Shown here one piece after another: positions 10,985 to 21,320 of a stretch of 64,000 bases of DNA. The notes under the pieces were generated by a model, which searched no databases, had not been told where the DNA came from, and saw only the letters and a list, made by a program, of their open reading frames with translations. Position numbers and translations under genes: made by a program. Source of the DNA: Hymenopus coronatus (Eukaryota > Arthropoda > Insecta > Mantodea > Hymenopodidae); NCBI GenBank assembly GCA_030762935.1, contig CM060882.1:21085001-21149000 (forward strand), given 5' to 3'. Numbering within the stretch: the first letter of the stretch is position 1; the number at the start of each line of letters is the position of its first letter.

Positions 10985-11415
10985 TACTTCGGAATACTTA
11001 TAAAAATTGAATATGACATACATTTTTGTTCTAACGAGATCTTCATTTCTTGTGTAGTAAAATGTTGTGTATATCTTACAGTTATACAAAAGTCATCGAA
11101 AATGAAGAGGACTTCAGCAGCCATTCCCGTTAATTCAACAGGTTTATACGTTTTATTTGTCAAGTAAACATATTTAATGTAGGGCATTTTAATCAAAATC
11201 TTTGGAGCTGTTTTTGAGAAAATCCAAATTTTCGAAAATTAGGCATATAGTTGGGGATGGGGGTATTATTTTTGAATATCCTTGTGTCGCATCTTTGGAA
11301 TATCCTAAACTTAAATAGCAAGTATGGTATTTCACCGATTTCTTGTTTTTGAGTTACAGTATTCACAGACAGACGGACATACTCAGGTGCGAGTGCGCAC
11401 ATACACAATCCCACC
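10985..11415 (+). mobile_element. HLE copy, 5'-truncated (older)
   Basis: It starts at the internal A-rich site ('aaaattgaatatgacatac') and proceeds through 'catttttaatcaaaatc' to a degenerate CA tract (11365-11410). The 3' terminus is missing at the junction with the next, inverted copy. Confidence 0.75.
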
Positions 11416-12250
11416 GTTTCTCTACATAGTGTATAGAGAAGGTATTGCACTCACCCAAAAATTCGATACCGAGATTTCACCGGAAAAACATGTTATGGGT
11501 CTCCCTGAATCCAAAAAAATAATTTTTAGAAAAAAGGTCCATATGTGTGTGGTTTTGCGTCTGTGTGCTTGTGGACAGCATAACTCAACAACGAAAAGAC
11601 CGTTCAATACCAAACTTGGTATTTATGCTTGGTATCTTCCAAGGATGCGACACGAAGAGTTTCAAGAAAATGCCCCACCCCCAACTACCCTTTACCTAGA
11701 ACGTTTTTCGAAAATTTTTATTTTCTCAAAAATGGCTCTAACGATTTTGATTAAAAGCTCTTATATTTACGATAATTACATGCCAAATAAAATGTATATC
11801 TTGAATTTTGTGGGAATAGCCTCTGAAGACTACTTTATTCTGGATGAATTTTACGCAATTTTGCATAACTGCTAAACTGTAAGAGGTGGACAAAAACTTA
11901 GCAAACAAAAAATGTAGATCACGCTAAAACACACACTTTATGTTACATACATTTTTTCCGTAGAGTTGATCGTTTATGAGATATTCTTTGTTTTTGGTTT
12001 CAGCTTTGAAAACATACAATTTGTCAGCTCCTGTCCATACAAAGGAACCTCAGTTACATAGCAACCGGCTTTTGACTATCACTTTAACCTATGGTAATCC
12101 TTTATTTCGCTTCTACTAAAGGAAGCAAGTAATAAGACTATTTCTGCTATTTTTTTTCTCAATTAGGATGAAGTAAATAAAAGCATAACTTTTTTAACAA
12201 TAGCTTGTTACAAAGTTGTAGAGAACGCTATGTGAACGCAACACATCGGA
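11416..12250 (-). mobile_element. HLE copy, full length, subfamily 1
   Basis: Minus strand. The terminal palindrome is shortened on its outer arm ('tttctctacatagtgtatagagaagg'), while the 5' tip ending 'aacgcaacacatcgga' is intact. The internal palindrome AAATACCAAACTTGGTATTT (as read on plus, one mismatch) is at 11606-11625. Confidence 0.8.
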
Positions 12251-12254
12251 TTTT

Positions 12255-12399
12255 TTCCCTTCTACTGATTTGGAACTAAGTAATAAGACCGTTTCTGCCA
12301 GTGTTTGTCTGATAATTTGACGTATACAGAAAAATAAGCTTATTAACAATAATTTGTTGCGGAGATGTAGAGAAAGTCATGTGAATGCAACACATCCGA
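12255..12399 (-). mobile_element. HLE 5' fragment
   Basis: 'cttctactgatttggaactaagtaataagaccg' to 'aagtcatgtgaatgcaacacatccga'. It is immediately followed by another copy of the same segment in the same orientation. Confidence 0.7.
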
Positions 12400-12403
12400 T
12401 TTT

Positions 12404-12494
12404 TCCTTCTACTTATATGGAACTAAGTAATAAGACCGTTTCTGCCAGTGTTTATCACGATAGCACGAAGTAGACAGTAGAATAACACATCAGA
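12404..12494 (-). mobile_element. HLE 5' fragment, tandem with the preceding one
   Basis: 'cttctacttatatggaactaagtaataagaccgtttctgccagtg' repeats 12255 onward, then skips to 'aataacacatcaga'. This suggests a partial tandem duplication or two successive insertions. Confidence 0.65.
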
Positions 12495-12742
12495 TTTTTT
12501 ATACTGTTTAACGCCCGTTTTTACTACAAATAACACCGCAAGCGATGACATTGATGAAACATGGAATGAAAATGGAACACTGTTGGAATACGATGACGGG
12601 GGAAACCGGAGAACCCGGAGAAAACCCGCCCCTGCGCCGCCTTGTCCACCACAAACCCCCACATGCGGTCGCTTGGAGTAGTACCCGGGCCGTCTAGATT
12701 AGAGGCGAGTGGTCCAACTCCTCGACCACTGCAAGCACCCAA
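12495..12742 (-). mobile_element. SINE-D
   Basis: Minus strand: tail 'gtttaacgcccgtttttactac', core 'aaaccggagaacccggagaaaacccgcc', 'cttgtccaccacaaa', and a head with 'gtacccgggccgtctagattagaggcgagtggtccaactcctcgaccac'. The B box GGTTCGA is degraded. Confidence 0.75.
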
Positions 12743-12769
12743 ATATATACGTAACTTCAGTATTCCAAT

Positions 12770-12857
12770 TTTTTTTTAAGTTCAGGGGGCCCTATAGCGT
12801 GTACTTCCGGTGAAACATGGGTGTCATTTTTTTCCGGAACGCAATACCTTCTCTAAC
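12770..12857 (+). mobile_element. HLE 3' fragment
   Basis: 'ttaagttcagggggccctatagcgtgtacttccggtgaaac' followed by 'gcaataccttctcta'. The palindrome itself is missing. Confidence 0.6.
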
Positions 12858-13437
12858 TTTACAACATATCTTTAAGAAATAAGAAAGGCTGGATACAATT
12901 TGGCGATAACTTTCCATAGACATGGTCATTAAGAACTTTGGATAATAAGAGATTGGAAAGGATCCAAATCGATGAGGCCTGGAATTCGAACCCCTTGCCA
13001 CTGGTAGGGAGTTAAAGGGAGTATATCTGTCTTTCTTTTGTGTCGGTACAAAGGCGAATTCTTTTTGCTCCCCTCTCAAATATGCATGCAGCTACATTAT
13101 GCCTAACTGGCTGTGTGAGGTACTTGCAACTGGTTATGATTCCGCCTCGTACACAGCCAGAGCGGACAACGTGGTATAAAGAGAGAGAGAGAGGGAGGGA
13201 GGGGATGAGCGCCTGTCAATTTTCTAGTCAATTTTCAGTGAATGGATGGCTAATCCTTGTACAAACCCCTAGTGAAAGGAGTCTGTATGCAAAAGGACCA
13301 TTACTCCAACCCCCTATTGCTCTCACGCGTTACTGCCTGCAAGACGGGCCTACAGCTCACATCTCCTGCTATAAAGAGAGGCGCGGGCTGGCCTGCATGC
13401 CATGCAAGCTGTATCACTTTGCTATCATTACTGACAC
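12858..13437. other. Non-repetitive island with an (AG)n tract
   Basis: It holds a purine microsatellite at 13181-13203. A tRNA-like 'ttcgaaccccttgcc' at about 12989 (B box on the minus strand) may mark an unrelated SINE remnant; I cannot find a second copy. A 160-codon open frame crosses 13040-13522 but runs into HLE sequence and has no recognisable domain. Confidence 0.35.
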
Positions 13438-13545
13438 AAATATGTGTTACATTCACATGACTTTCTTACATATTCTACAACAAATTATACTTACAACACT
13501 TTATTCCTCTATTTCATATTAATCGACATAAACACTAGCAGAATT
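13438..13545 (+). mobile_element. HLE 5' fragment
   Basis: 'tatgtgttacattcacatgactttctta' to 'taatcgacataaacactagcagaa'. It is cut by the inverted copy that follows. Confidence 0.7.
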
Positions 13546-13630
13546 TTTACTCCCTCTACACGTACTATGTACATAGTGTATAGAGAAGGTATTGCATTCC
13601 ACCCAAAAATTCCATACCGAGATTTCACAG

Positions 13631-13663
<33 letters not shown>

Positions 13664-13825
13664 CATTTTTACAAGAAGATCCATGTGGGTGTGCGTGTAT
13701 GTGATGTGTGTGTATATGTCTGTGGGTGTGGTCTGTGTGACCAGCAAGGCTCAAAATCGAAAAGACTGTTAAATACCAAACTTGGTATTTAAGTTTGGTA
13801 TTTTCCAAGGAAAGGCCAATATAAA
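13546..13825 (-). mobile_element. HLE 3' half with a 30-bp poly(A) tract
   Basis: The minus-strand terminal palindrome 'ctctacacgtactatgtacatagtgtatagagaagg' is nearly perfect. A run of 30 A's (13633-13662) sits where other copies have a short A run beside 'gcatttttag'. The internal palindrome is at 13774-13793; the 5' half is absent. Confidence 0.8.
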
Positions 13826-13865
13826 ACACAGTTTGTATCATAAATAACTATTCTTTTCAAGCTTT

Positions 13866-14081
13866 TAACGTTCTTTAACCTGGTTGGTCAATTGGACGAT
13901 GAATGAAATTGGTGAAATGATGCTCAAATGATCACGGGGTCCATGGAGCTTAAAGTTACTCGACATTCGTCTTCTCGGGATAAGGGAAAACTCCGAAAAA
14001 AAAAAAAAAAAACCGTTTCCGGGTAACTCACGACCTTTTGAACGTGAGGCAGACACGCTACCACCACACTACCCGGCGGGC
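13866..14081 (-). mobile_element. SINE-C
   Basis: Minus strand: 'gttctttaacctggttggtcaattggacgatgaatg', 'cttctcgggataagggaaaactccg', an A(17) tract at 13997-14013, and a tRNA-like head ending 'cgtgaggcagacacgctaccacc'. Confidence 0.75.
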
Positions 14082-14149
14082 AACTATTTTCTTGTAGGTA
14101 AGAGGAAAATAAGGGAATACGCAAGGATAAAGTGATAGTTAAATCTTTA
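14082..14149 (+). mobile_element. HLE fragment between inverted SINEs
   Basis: Only the stretch 'ttcttgtaggtaagaggaaaataagggaatac...agtgatagttaaatctttaaa' is left, flanked by SINE-C copies facing each other. Confidence 0.6.
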
Positions 14150-14365
14150 AAGCCTACCTTATTAGTCCGTCTGCCTAACTTTCAAGAGGCCCCGAGTTCA
14201 AATCTCCAATACGGTGAGCTACTCATATAAGGTTTTATCCGGGAGTTTTCCCTTATTCTGAGAAGACAAATGTCGAGTAACTAAGTTCTATATACCCCAG
14301 AGTCATTTGATTATCATTTTACTTGTTAGACATTGCCTACCAGTTTAAAAGAGGTTAAACTACAA
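14150..14365 (+). mobile_element. SINE-C
   Basis: Head 'attagtccgtctgcctaactttcaagaggccccgagttcaaatc', then 'gttttatccgggagttttcccttattctgagaag' and the tail 'gacattgcctaccagtttaaaagaggttaaac'. Same family as 9881, 13866 (minus) and 32333. Confidence 0.75.
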
Positions 14366-14662
14366 TGGAAAAAATATATACATTTTCTGGTATGTGATGC
14401 ATTGAAATTTCGTTTTTCTTGTATGACTGGGATAGAAAAATAAAATAAACACGAATGATGACTTCTCATTTAAGAAAAGTAAAAGTATTTACAAATTTAA
14501 AGCAGACAAGAATAATATATAGGGAATAGCCGAGTATAGCTCGTGACGCGAGACAAGAACAAAATATTAAGTTGCGCAGTAGCAATTCTTTACCTGAAGG
14601 GCTGATGGTGGGAGAAGTTGCACCAGAAATTACAACGTCTGTGTTCATAAAGGGGTGAAGTG
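14366..14662. other. Spacer with weak HLE remnants
   Basis: 'ttaagaaaagtaaaagtatttacaaatttaaagcagacaag' (about 14470-14512) resembles the HLE segment 'gagaaaagtataagtattttaaaa'. The rest has no match I can see. A mariner begins at 14663. Confidence 0.35.
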
Positions 14663-15725
14663 CGAGGGTCGGCTGATAAGTTCCGGGCCTCACATAGATA
14701 TGGCACAACTAGGCCAGTTAGACGGTAGCATGGTATAGTTTAAGTCTAGACTAGCTTATTACCATAGTTACAGGTCAACAGCTTCATTAGTTTTCCAATG
14801 ACACCATTTTAAATAAGACAACTTTAGAGTTTTCACAAAAAATGTAGGATTTAGAAAAACGAGCAGTGATTAAATACTTCCATTTGAAAGGTTTAACGCC
14901 TAAAGAAATAAAAGGAGGAAATGGGCAGCACATTGAAGAGTCTGCTCCTTCATATTCAATGATTAAAAGGTGGGTTGCAGAGTATAAAATGGGACGTACG
15001 AGCACTAGTGATGAGCCTCGCTCTGGACGCCCTGTAGAAGTGACAGCTCCAGAGATTATTGAAAAATTTCAGGTTTATGTAGTACTGGAAGACTGCAGAT
15101 TAAAGTTGTTTGAGATAGCAGAGGCTGTAAACATATCAAAAGAACGTGCAGGTAATATGTTAAGTAATGTTTTGGCTTTCACAAGGTCTGCGCAAGATGG
15201 GTGCCGCGTTTGTTGACACCTGATCAAAAGTTGCAAAGAAAAACTATTTCTGTTAAGAATGTGGAGCTCTACCGTAAAAATCCCAGTGAATTCTTGAGAC
15301 TGCTTATTGCCATGAATAAAACTTGGATACATCACTACACTCCAGAAAGTAAATCACAGTCAGAACAGTGGATTGCGCAATAACGTCAATTTTGTCAGCA
15401 AACAAGGTTATGGCTAGTGTTTTCTGGCATGCATAGGGAATTATTTTTATTGATTACTTAGGAAACCATAAAAGAATCACTGATGACTACTACGCAGGCT
15501 TACTAAAATGTTTGAGTGATGAGGTGAAAAGAAAAATACTTCATTTGGCAACAACAAAAAATATTGTTTCATCACGACAATGCTCCGGCCCATCGTTCAG
15601 TCACTGCAATGGGAAAAATGTGCAATTTAAAGTTGGAATTGCTTGAACATCCATCCTATTCGCCAGATCTAGCACCCAGTGACTACCACCTGTTCCCAAA
15701 CCTCAAAAAGTGGCTTGGAGGACGC
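14663..15725 (+). mobile_element. mariner element, 3'-truncated (irritans-like)
   Basis: The left terminal inverted repeat is CGAGGGTCGGCTGATAAG at 14663; its inverse partner is absent because the element stops at 15725 and is fused to an HLE terminal hairpin. Compared with the copy at 37786-38885 about 200 bp of the 3' end are missing. No TA flanks the left end, so the junction has changed. The repeat and the encoded protein resemble the irritans subfamily of mariners, judged from memory. Confidence 0.85.
14842..15725 (+). pseudogene. mariner transposase (dead)
   Basis: A Tc1/mariner transposase cuts and pastes DNA using a DD34D triad. The start ATG is at 14842, but codon 2 is TAG where the sister copy has GAG. 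The N-terminal helix-turn-helix region follows (frame at 14866-15216, with 'SAPSYSMIKRW' and 'DEPRSGRPVEV'), then a frame change to 15201-15383 with 'TWIHHYTPESKSQSEQW'. The first catalytic Asp of the usual D-E-T-W motif is Asn here (AAT, 15315-15317). The other two are present: Asp in HHDNAPAH (15576) and Asp in YSPDLAPSD (15681), exactly 34 residues apart. It ends at 'LKKWLGGR' by truncation. The frameshifts, the early stop and the lost catalytic residue make it inactive. Confidence 0.9.
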
Positions 15726-15778
15726 AATACCTTCTCCACCTGTATACTGTATACTATGTACTAAGCAGAGGAAGCAAA
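15722..15778 (+). mobile_element. HLE 3' terminal hairpin only
   Basis: 'gcaataccttctcc' then 'tatactatgtactaagcagaggaagcaaaa' is a degenerate terminal palindrome attached directly to the mariner coding sequence. No other HLE part is visible between. Confidence 0.65.
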
Positions 15779-16160
15779 ACCGGTGCAGCTAGCTTAATAT
15801 TCGTAGATGAAAGATTCATAAATATAGAAAAGAGTATGTGAAAAACTGAAAAAATTAGCAAAAACGAATATTGTTTGTGGAAAATGCAACTTATATGTCT
15901 TTTGAATTTTCCACAAACAAACATATGCTATGAGTGACCGAGTGATATGGATGAATTCGAATGATTATGTGATAATATATAGGAATTGGTTTAAACATTA
16001 ACCTTCTTAAGTTAATTTAAAATATGATTTTAATCCTATTTTTGCTTCTTATAGTACAACATTTCTTACTTAATTCAATTAATAAAGAGCTAATTCTTAC
16101 ACAAAAAATGCAAATACAACAACCATAAGGTCAAAATATAATGGTGGACTTTATTTAGGC
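15779..16160. other. AT-rich spacer
   Basis: No element or open frame is recognised. A weak inverted repeat is formed by 'ttgtttgtggaaaatgcaact' (about 15869) and 'gaattttccacaaacaaac' (about 15905), a stem of some 12-14 bp with a short loop. Confidence 0.35.
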
Positions 16161-16296
16161 TTTCATATGACTTTCTCTACCTCTCTGTTACAAATTATTG
16201 TTAAAAAAGCTCATTCTTCTATCTACTTCATGGTAATCGAGACAAACATTAGCAGAAATTGTCTTATTACTTGGTTCCTTGAAAGTAGAAGGGAAA
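16161..16296 (+). mobile_element. HLE 5' fragment
   Basis: 'catatgactttctctacctctctgttac' to 'cttgaaagtagaaggg', interrupted by the complete copy that follows. Confidence 0.7.
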
Positions 16297-16298
16297 AA

Positions 16299-17181
16299 TC
16301 TAATGTGTTCCATTCACATGATGTCCTCTAGCTGTTTGGTAAACAAACCTTTTATTCAAAACATTAATCTGTTATCTATATCATGCTAACCAAAATAAAC
16401 ATAGGCAGAATTAGTCTTATTACTATTTTCCTTGTTAATAAAAGGGAAATCACAAAATACACAGGCCAAAGCGCTAGTCTCGTTCTTTAAAAGACGGTCG
16501 CTATGTGAGAAAATTGTAGTTGCAATCTCTTTGCTTGCCAGGAGCAATCAAACGAGAAACGAGAAAACATATATCTTCCTGTTTCAGAAAATGTTAAGTG
16601 TCTTAAAATTGAAACTAACAATTCGGAATATCTTGAAAACGGTGAACTCCACAAAAAATATATGACATAAAGCGCATATTTTAATGAGATCTACATTTTT
16701 TTTTTTTTTTTGTAGTAAGTTTTTGCGGTATGTCTCTTGCGGTTTGCCAGTTATATAAAAGACATCCAGAATGAAGAGGTCTCCAGAAACTATTCCCAGA
16801 AGATTCAAGATATACATTTCGTTTTTCATAAAAAGATCTTAAACACAAGGTATTTTAATCAAAATCGTTAAGAGCCATTTTTTAGAAAATCAAAATGTTC
16901 CATGTAAAGGGTAGTTTGGAGTGAATGGTTTTCTTGAAAATCTAAGTGTCGCATCCTAGGAAGATACCAAATTTAAATACCAAGTGTGGTTTCGTTTTTC
17001 AGTTATACCTTACAGAGACATACGTATACAGACACACACATACCTTTTTCTAAAAATGCTTTTTTTTTTATTCAGTGGGTCCCAAAACATGTATTTCCGG
17101 TGAAATCTCGGTATCGAATTTTGAGTGTATTACAATATCTTCTCTGTACACTATGTACATAATACGTGTAGAGAAAGTAAA
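16299..17181 (+). mobile_element. HLE copy, full length, mixed ends
   Basis: The 5' tip has subfamily 2 character after the stem ('cctctagctgtttgg'), while the 3' end is subfamily 1 ('ctatgtacataatacgtgtagagaaagtaa'). It is an exception to the matched-end rule, perhaps a recombinant. T-tract expansion (18 T) at 16693-16710. Confidence 0.8.
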
Positions 17182-17186
17182 GAAAG

Positions 17187-17484
17187 TATGATGTGTTCCA
17201 TTTCCATGACTTTCTCTACATATCTGTAACAAATTATTATTAAAAAGCTTATTCTTCTGTCAACTATATACTAATCGAGATAATCATTGGTAGGTATAAG
17301 CAAGGTAAGGGAATACTCTAGCCTAAAACGATTGCCAAATCTTTTAAAACTTGCTTGTCATGTGAATGAAATCCGTTTCTTTGCATCGCGAGCAGTTGAC
17401 AAATTCCCTTATGTGAAAAGTTTTAAGTATTTTAAAACTTAAACTGATTAGAAGTTATGTCTAAAAATGGTCAAATCCACGAAC
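17187..17484 (+). mobile_element. HLE 5' part of an interrupted copy
   Basis: 'tatgatgtgttccatttccatg' to 'aatggtcaaatccacgaa'. It breaks in the internal A-tract; its continuation is 18363-18915. Confidence 0.8.
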
Positions 17485-17487
17485 AAA

Positions 17488-18362
17488 TCTGATGTGTTAC
17501 ACTCACATGACTTTCTCTAGCTGTTCTACAAACTTCTTACATAAGATTATTCTTCTTTCTGCACCTTGCTAATCGAGGTACTTATTAGCATAATGTTCTT
17601 ATTACTTAGTTCCGTATAAGTAGGAAGAAAATAAGGGAGTACACTAGGCTAAACTAATAGTCAAATATTTTAAAAGCTGTCGTTACGCGATTGTCATTAC
17701 AAATCGCTTGTTTTCTTGGCCAGCAGTAGAACAAAAGAAAAACGGACACTCCAGTCTGAAACTAATAACAATGAATACCTCGAAAACGGTAAGTTCCGTG
17801 AGAAAAGTGTATATGACATAACTTGTGTATTTTAGCAAGACCTACATTTTTTGTATAGTAAGCTTTTTTCTAACTCTTACGGGTTACTGATTATGCCAAA
17901 TTAAGCAAAATTCATCCAGAATAAACCGGTCTTCAGAAGCTATTCCCAGAAAATTCAAGATATATATTTTATTTTTCAGGTAAATATATTTAATATACGA
18001 TATTTTAATCAAAATCGTTAGAGCCATTTTTAAGAAAATCAAAATTTTCGAAAAAAGTTCCATGTAAACGGTAGTTTGGGATGGGAGTAATCTCAAAATC
18101 TTCATGTCGCATCCGTGAAAGATACTGAACTTAAATACCAAGTTTGGTATTTTAGCTACTTTTGTTTTTGAGTTATCGTGTTCACAGACACACGGACACG
18201 CGGACACACACACACGGACCTTTTTCTGAAAATGCTTTTTTTTTGGATACAGGGGTCCTAAAACATGCATTTCCGGTAAAATCTCGATATCGAATTTTTG
18301 GGTGGAATACAATACTTCTCTATCCCTATGTACATAATACATATGGGGCTAGAGAAAGTAAA
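17488..18362 (+). mobile_element. HLE copy, full length, subfamily 2, nested
   Basis: Complete copy with 5' 'TCTGATGTGTTACACTCACATG' plus ACTTTCTCTAGC and 3' CCCTATGTACATAATACATATGGGG plus GCTAGAGAAAGT. It is inserted into the A-tract of the copy formed by 17187-17484 and 18363-18915, so it is younger than that copy. Confidence 0.9.
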
Positions 18363-18915
18363 AACGTATATGACATAATGGTGTTTCAACGAGGTCTACA
18401 TTTTTGTGTAGTGCGCCCTTGTCTATTTCTTATGGTTTACTAGTTATGCAAAATCCAGCGAAATTCATCCAGAATAAATAACTCTTCAGAAGCTATTCCC
18501 AGTAAATTCAAGATATGTATTTTATTTGTCGTGCAAACATCTTTAATATATTGTATTTTAATCAAAATCTTTAGAGACATTTTTGAGAAAAACAAAATTT
18601 TCGAAATTTTGTACATGTAAAGTATAGCTTGAGGTGGGGGGACTTTTCTCAAAATCTCCGTGTCACACCTCTGATGGATACTAAACTTAAATACCAAGTT
18701 TGGTAATTTACGGTCTTTTCGTTTTGTAGTTATCGTGTTCACAGATACACGGGTACACGGACACACACACGCACACGGACCTTTTTTGAAAATGCTTTCT
18801 TTTGGGATTCAGGAACCTTAAAACATGTATTTCTGGTGAAATCTCGGTATCGAATTTTTGGGTGGAATGCAATATCTTCTCTATAGACTATGTACATATG
18901 ACGTGTAGAGTAAGT
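18363..18915 (+). mobile_element. HLE 3' part of an interrupted copy
   Basis: It resumes exactly where 17484 stopped ('acgtatatgacataatgg') and runs to 'ctatgtacatatgacgtgtagagtaagta'. The CA tract is at 18756-18776. Confidence 0.8.
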
Positions 18916-19481
18916 AGTTAGCACAAAATAAGACTCATGTATTGATCTGTACTCCAATTCAGAAGAACAAAGGGAGGTTGTAAGTGAGAATTGGCATTGC
19001 ATGTTCATTTCCAATCTTCTGCTCCGGAATTCATCTTCCTGTCGATGCTCCATCTATCATTCCATTCGTCAGCCTCCTTGCGTTAATTTCTCCATTAATC
19101 CATATCCCTTCCTCCCCCCTAGTCAGATCGCGGTACACTCTGCTAAGCATCACAAATGGCACAAGCTTCTGTCGTCCTTTGCCAATTTCCTATCAAACAT
19201 CACTTCATAGATGAAGTGCTTCAGGCTCACTTGAAAATTTCTCGATGTACAGCACAGATGATGCCACAGATTTTGAAATTGTTCTTATTTTACCAGGATC
19301 ATACGGAAAGTAAAGAATGATTTATCATCACCAGAGCTAGGAAATTTGTACCGTTCGCCGTTCCTTGTATAGGTTGCGACCGGCCTTCCCGCCGCACCTA
19401 AACAAGTCATTGATAAGAACAGAGCGGGGAGAGGTAAACTAACGTGTTGTCAAGTAAACAGCACTGTTTCCAGAGAACAAA
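18916..19481. other. Non-repetitive island
   Basis: Two overlapping plus-strand frames (18984-19214 and 19001-19210) contain Ser/Pro/Leu-rich translations without a recognisable domain. Around 19380 it is G+C-rich ('cggccttcccgccgcacc'). I cannot assign a function. Confidence 0.35.
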
Positions 19482-20173
19482 TAACATATGTTCCATTCAC
19501 ATCACTTTCTCTGCATCTCTGCAACAAATTAATGTTAAAAAGCTTATGTTTCTATTTACTTCAAGCTAATCAAGAAAAAATTAGCAGAAATAGTCTGATT
19601 ATTTGCTTCCTTGTAAGTAGAAACGAAATAAAACCATACATTAAAATGATAGTCAAAAGCTGATTGAAGTTCCTTTGGTTTTATGGACAGGATTGACAAA
19701 TTCCGGTATGAGAAAAGCATAAGTTTTTCAAAAGTTAAACAAAAAATAGGGAGTATCTCAAAAAGAATGAACTCCACGAAAAAAATGTATATAACATAAA
19801 TTGTGTGTTTTAACGTGCACAACATTTTTTGTCCTGTAAGATTTTGTCCATCTTTTACGGTTTAGCAGTAATGCAATATTCTGTAAGATTCGTCTACAAT
19901 AAACTAGTCTTCAGAGGCTATTCCCAGAAAATTCAAGATATACATTTTATTTGTCAGGTAAATATATTTAATATACGATATTTTAATCAAAATCGCTAGA
20001 GCCATTTTTAAGAATATCAACATTTTCGAAAAATATTCCATGTAAAGGTTAGTTTGGGTTAGGGGGATTTTTCTCAAAATCTTCGTGTCGCATCCCTGGA
20101 AGATACCAAACTTAAATACCAATTTTGGTATTTTACCAACTTTTCATCTTTGAGTTATCGTGTTCACAGCCAC

Positions 20174-20208
<35 letters not shown>

Positions 20209-20331
20209 CACACGGACCTTTTTCTGAAAATGCTTTTTTTGGATACAGGGGACCCTAAAACATATATTTCCGGTGAAATCTCGGTATCGAATTTTTGGGT
20301 GGAGTGTATATAGTACGTATAGAGAAATTAA
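19482..20331 (+). mobile_element. HLE copy, near full length, subfamily 1
   Basis: The 5' tip is slightly shortened ('aacatatgttccattcacatcac'). The terminal palindrome has lost its left arm ('gtatatagtacgtatagagaaatta'). The (CA)n tract is at 20177-20214. Confidence 0.85.
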
Positions 20332-21096
20332 AATGACACATCTATTTTGATCATTATTTAGAACATACAAATTGTTACATATGTAAGGCTAACTCTAACT
20401 GATTTCCTTCTTTACAAATACATTATGAAGAAACCCCAAGCACTTAAACACGAATTGCAATATTTACTGATCGAATGTACAATAATGTCCAAATAATAAC
20501 ATTAATTTCTTAAATATTTTCAGATTCTTACCAGGTAAAACGAAATCGAGAATTAAACTAAATTTTTACTCATTTGCAGCCATATTACTGAAAACTATAT
20601 GTACTTCTGGAGCCTTTCAAATGAAAACCTCCGCCTACGTTCCGACAAACAAGATTTGTATTGCGAAAAAGTTTGTTCCACTTCGCATGATGTATCAGCA
20701 TCACCAAGCAAATAGCATTTGTTGGGATCTGAAAGTGCAGCTTGTATGCAATACATCACACTGAACTATCTCGTCAAATATCACTATTTCTTTCTTCTCT
20801 GATGAGATACGTCAGAAAAGTAATTATTTCGTAGAATTACACACTGACTTCGTTCTCTGACGTGGTCCGTCGAAGAAGTGGTTGTCTCTTAGAATTTACC
20901 TCCTCCTTTGACGAGGTCTATCGAAGAAGTGATTAAAATTTAGTATTGCCAGGTTACTGTGAAACATTTTATGTAACTAAAACAATTTATTTGTTCAGAA
21001 TCAAACGGCTCGTTATCACACACAAAAATTGACTGACGAGAAGCAAAAACGCAACAAAACTCGGTGTTTCCAAAATGAATTCACGGAGTAATAAAT
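20332..21096. other. Spacer containing a short tandem repeat
   Basis: AT-rich sequence without an open frame of note. A degenerate tandem repeat lies at 20790-20945 (separate entry). Confidence 0.4.
20790..20945 (+). repeat. Three diverged tandem units of about 50-60 bp
   Basis: Units share 'CTCTGATGAGATACGTCAG..AAGTAATT', 'CTCTGACGTGGTCCGTCGAAGAAGTGGTT' and 'TTTGACGAGGTCTATCGAAGAAGTGATT', the first two followed by 'TAGAATT' and the last by 'AAAATTTAG'. The GA(C/T)G-GGTC-GTCGAAGAAGTG core is the conserved part. Confidence 0.65.
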
Positions 21097-21175
21097 AAAA
21101 ATGTGATGCCTTTCTCTAGCTGCTCTGCAAACTTCTTACAAAAAATTATTCTTCTTTCTAGACAAAGCTAATAAT
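21097..21175 (+). mobile_element. HLE 5' fragment, subfamily 2
   Basis: 'tgatgcctttctctagctgctctgcaaacttcttac' to 'ttctagacaaagctaat'. It is probably the detached 5' end of 22216-23036, which begins at 'ctaatcgagataaac' and is also subfamily 2. Confidence 0.65.
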
Positions 21176-21320
21176 CTAAACAGTTGAATGTGGTAATAAA
21201 AAATTATTTTAATGACTAGAATGAGTTTATTTCTAAAACAAAATTTAAGTGTATATTGTTATGTATTATTTATCCTAATACTTATCATTATTATATAATT
21301 ACCAACAAAGGTAAAAAAAA

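Noticed and set aside
13040..13522. A 160-codon open frame
   Set aside because: It runs through an (AG)n tract and into an HLE 5' end, with no recognisable domain; it is probably fortuitous.
13633..13662. Poly(A) tracts as tails of processed pseudogenes
   Set aside because: The 30-bp tracts lie inside HLE sequence at a fixed consensus site with HLE on both sides.
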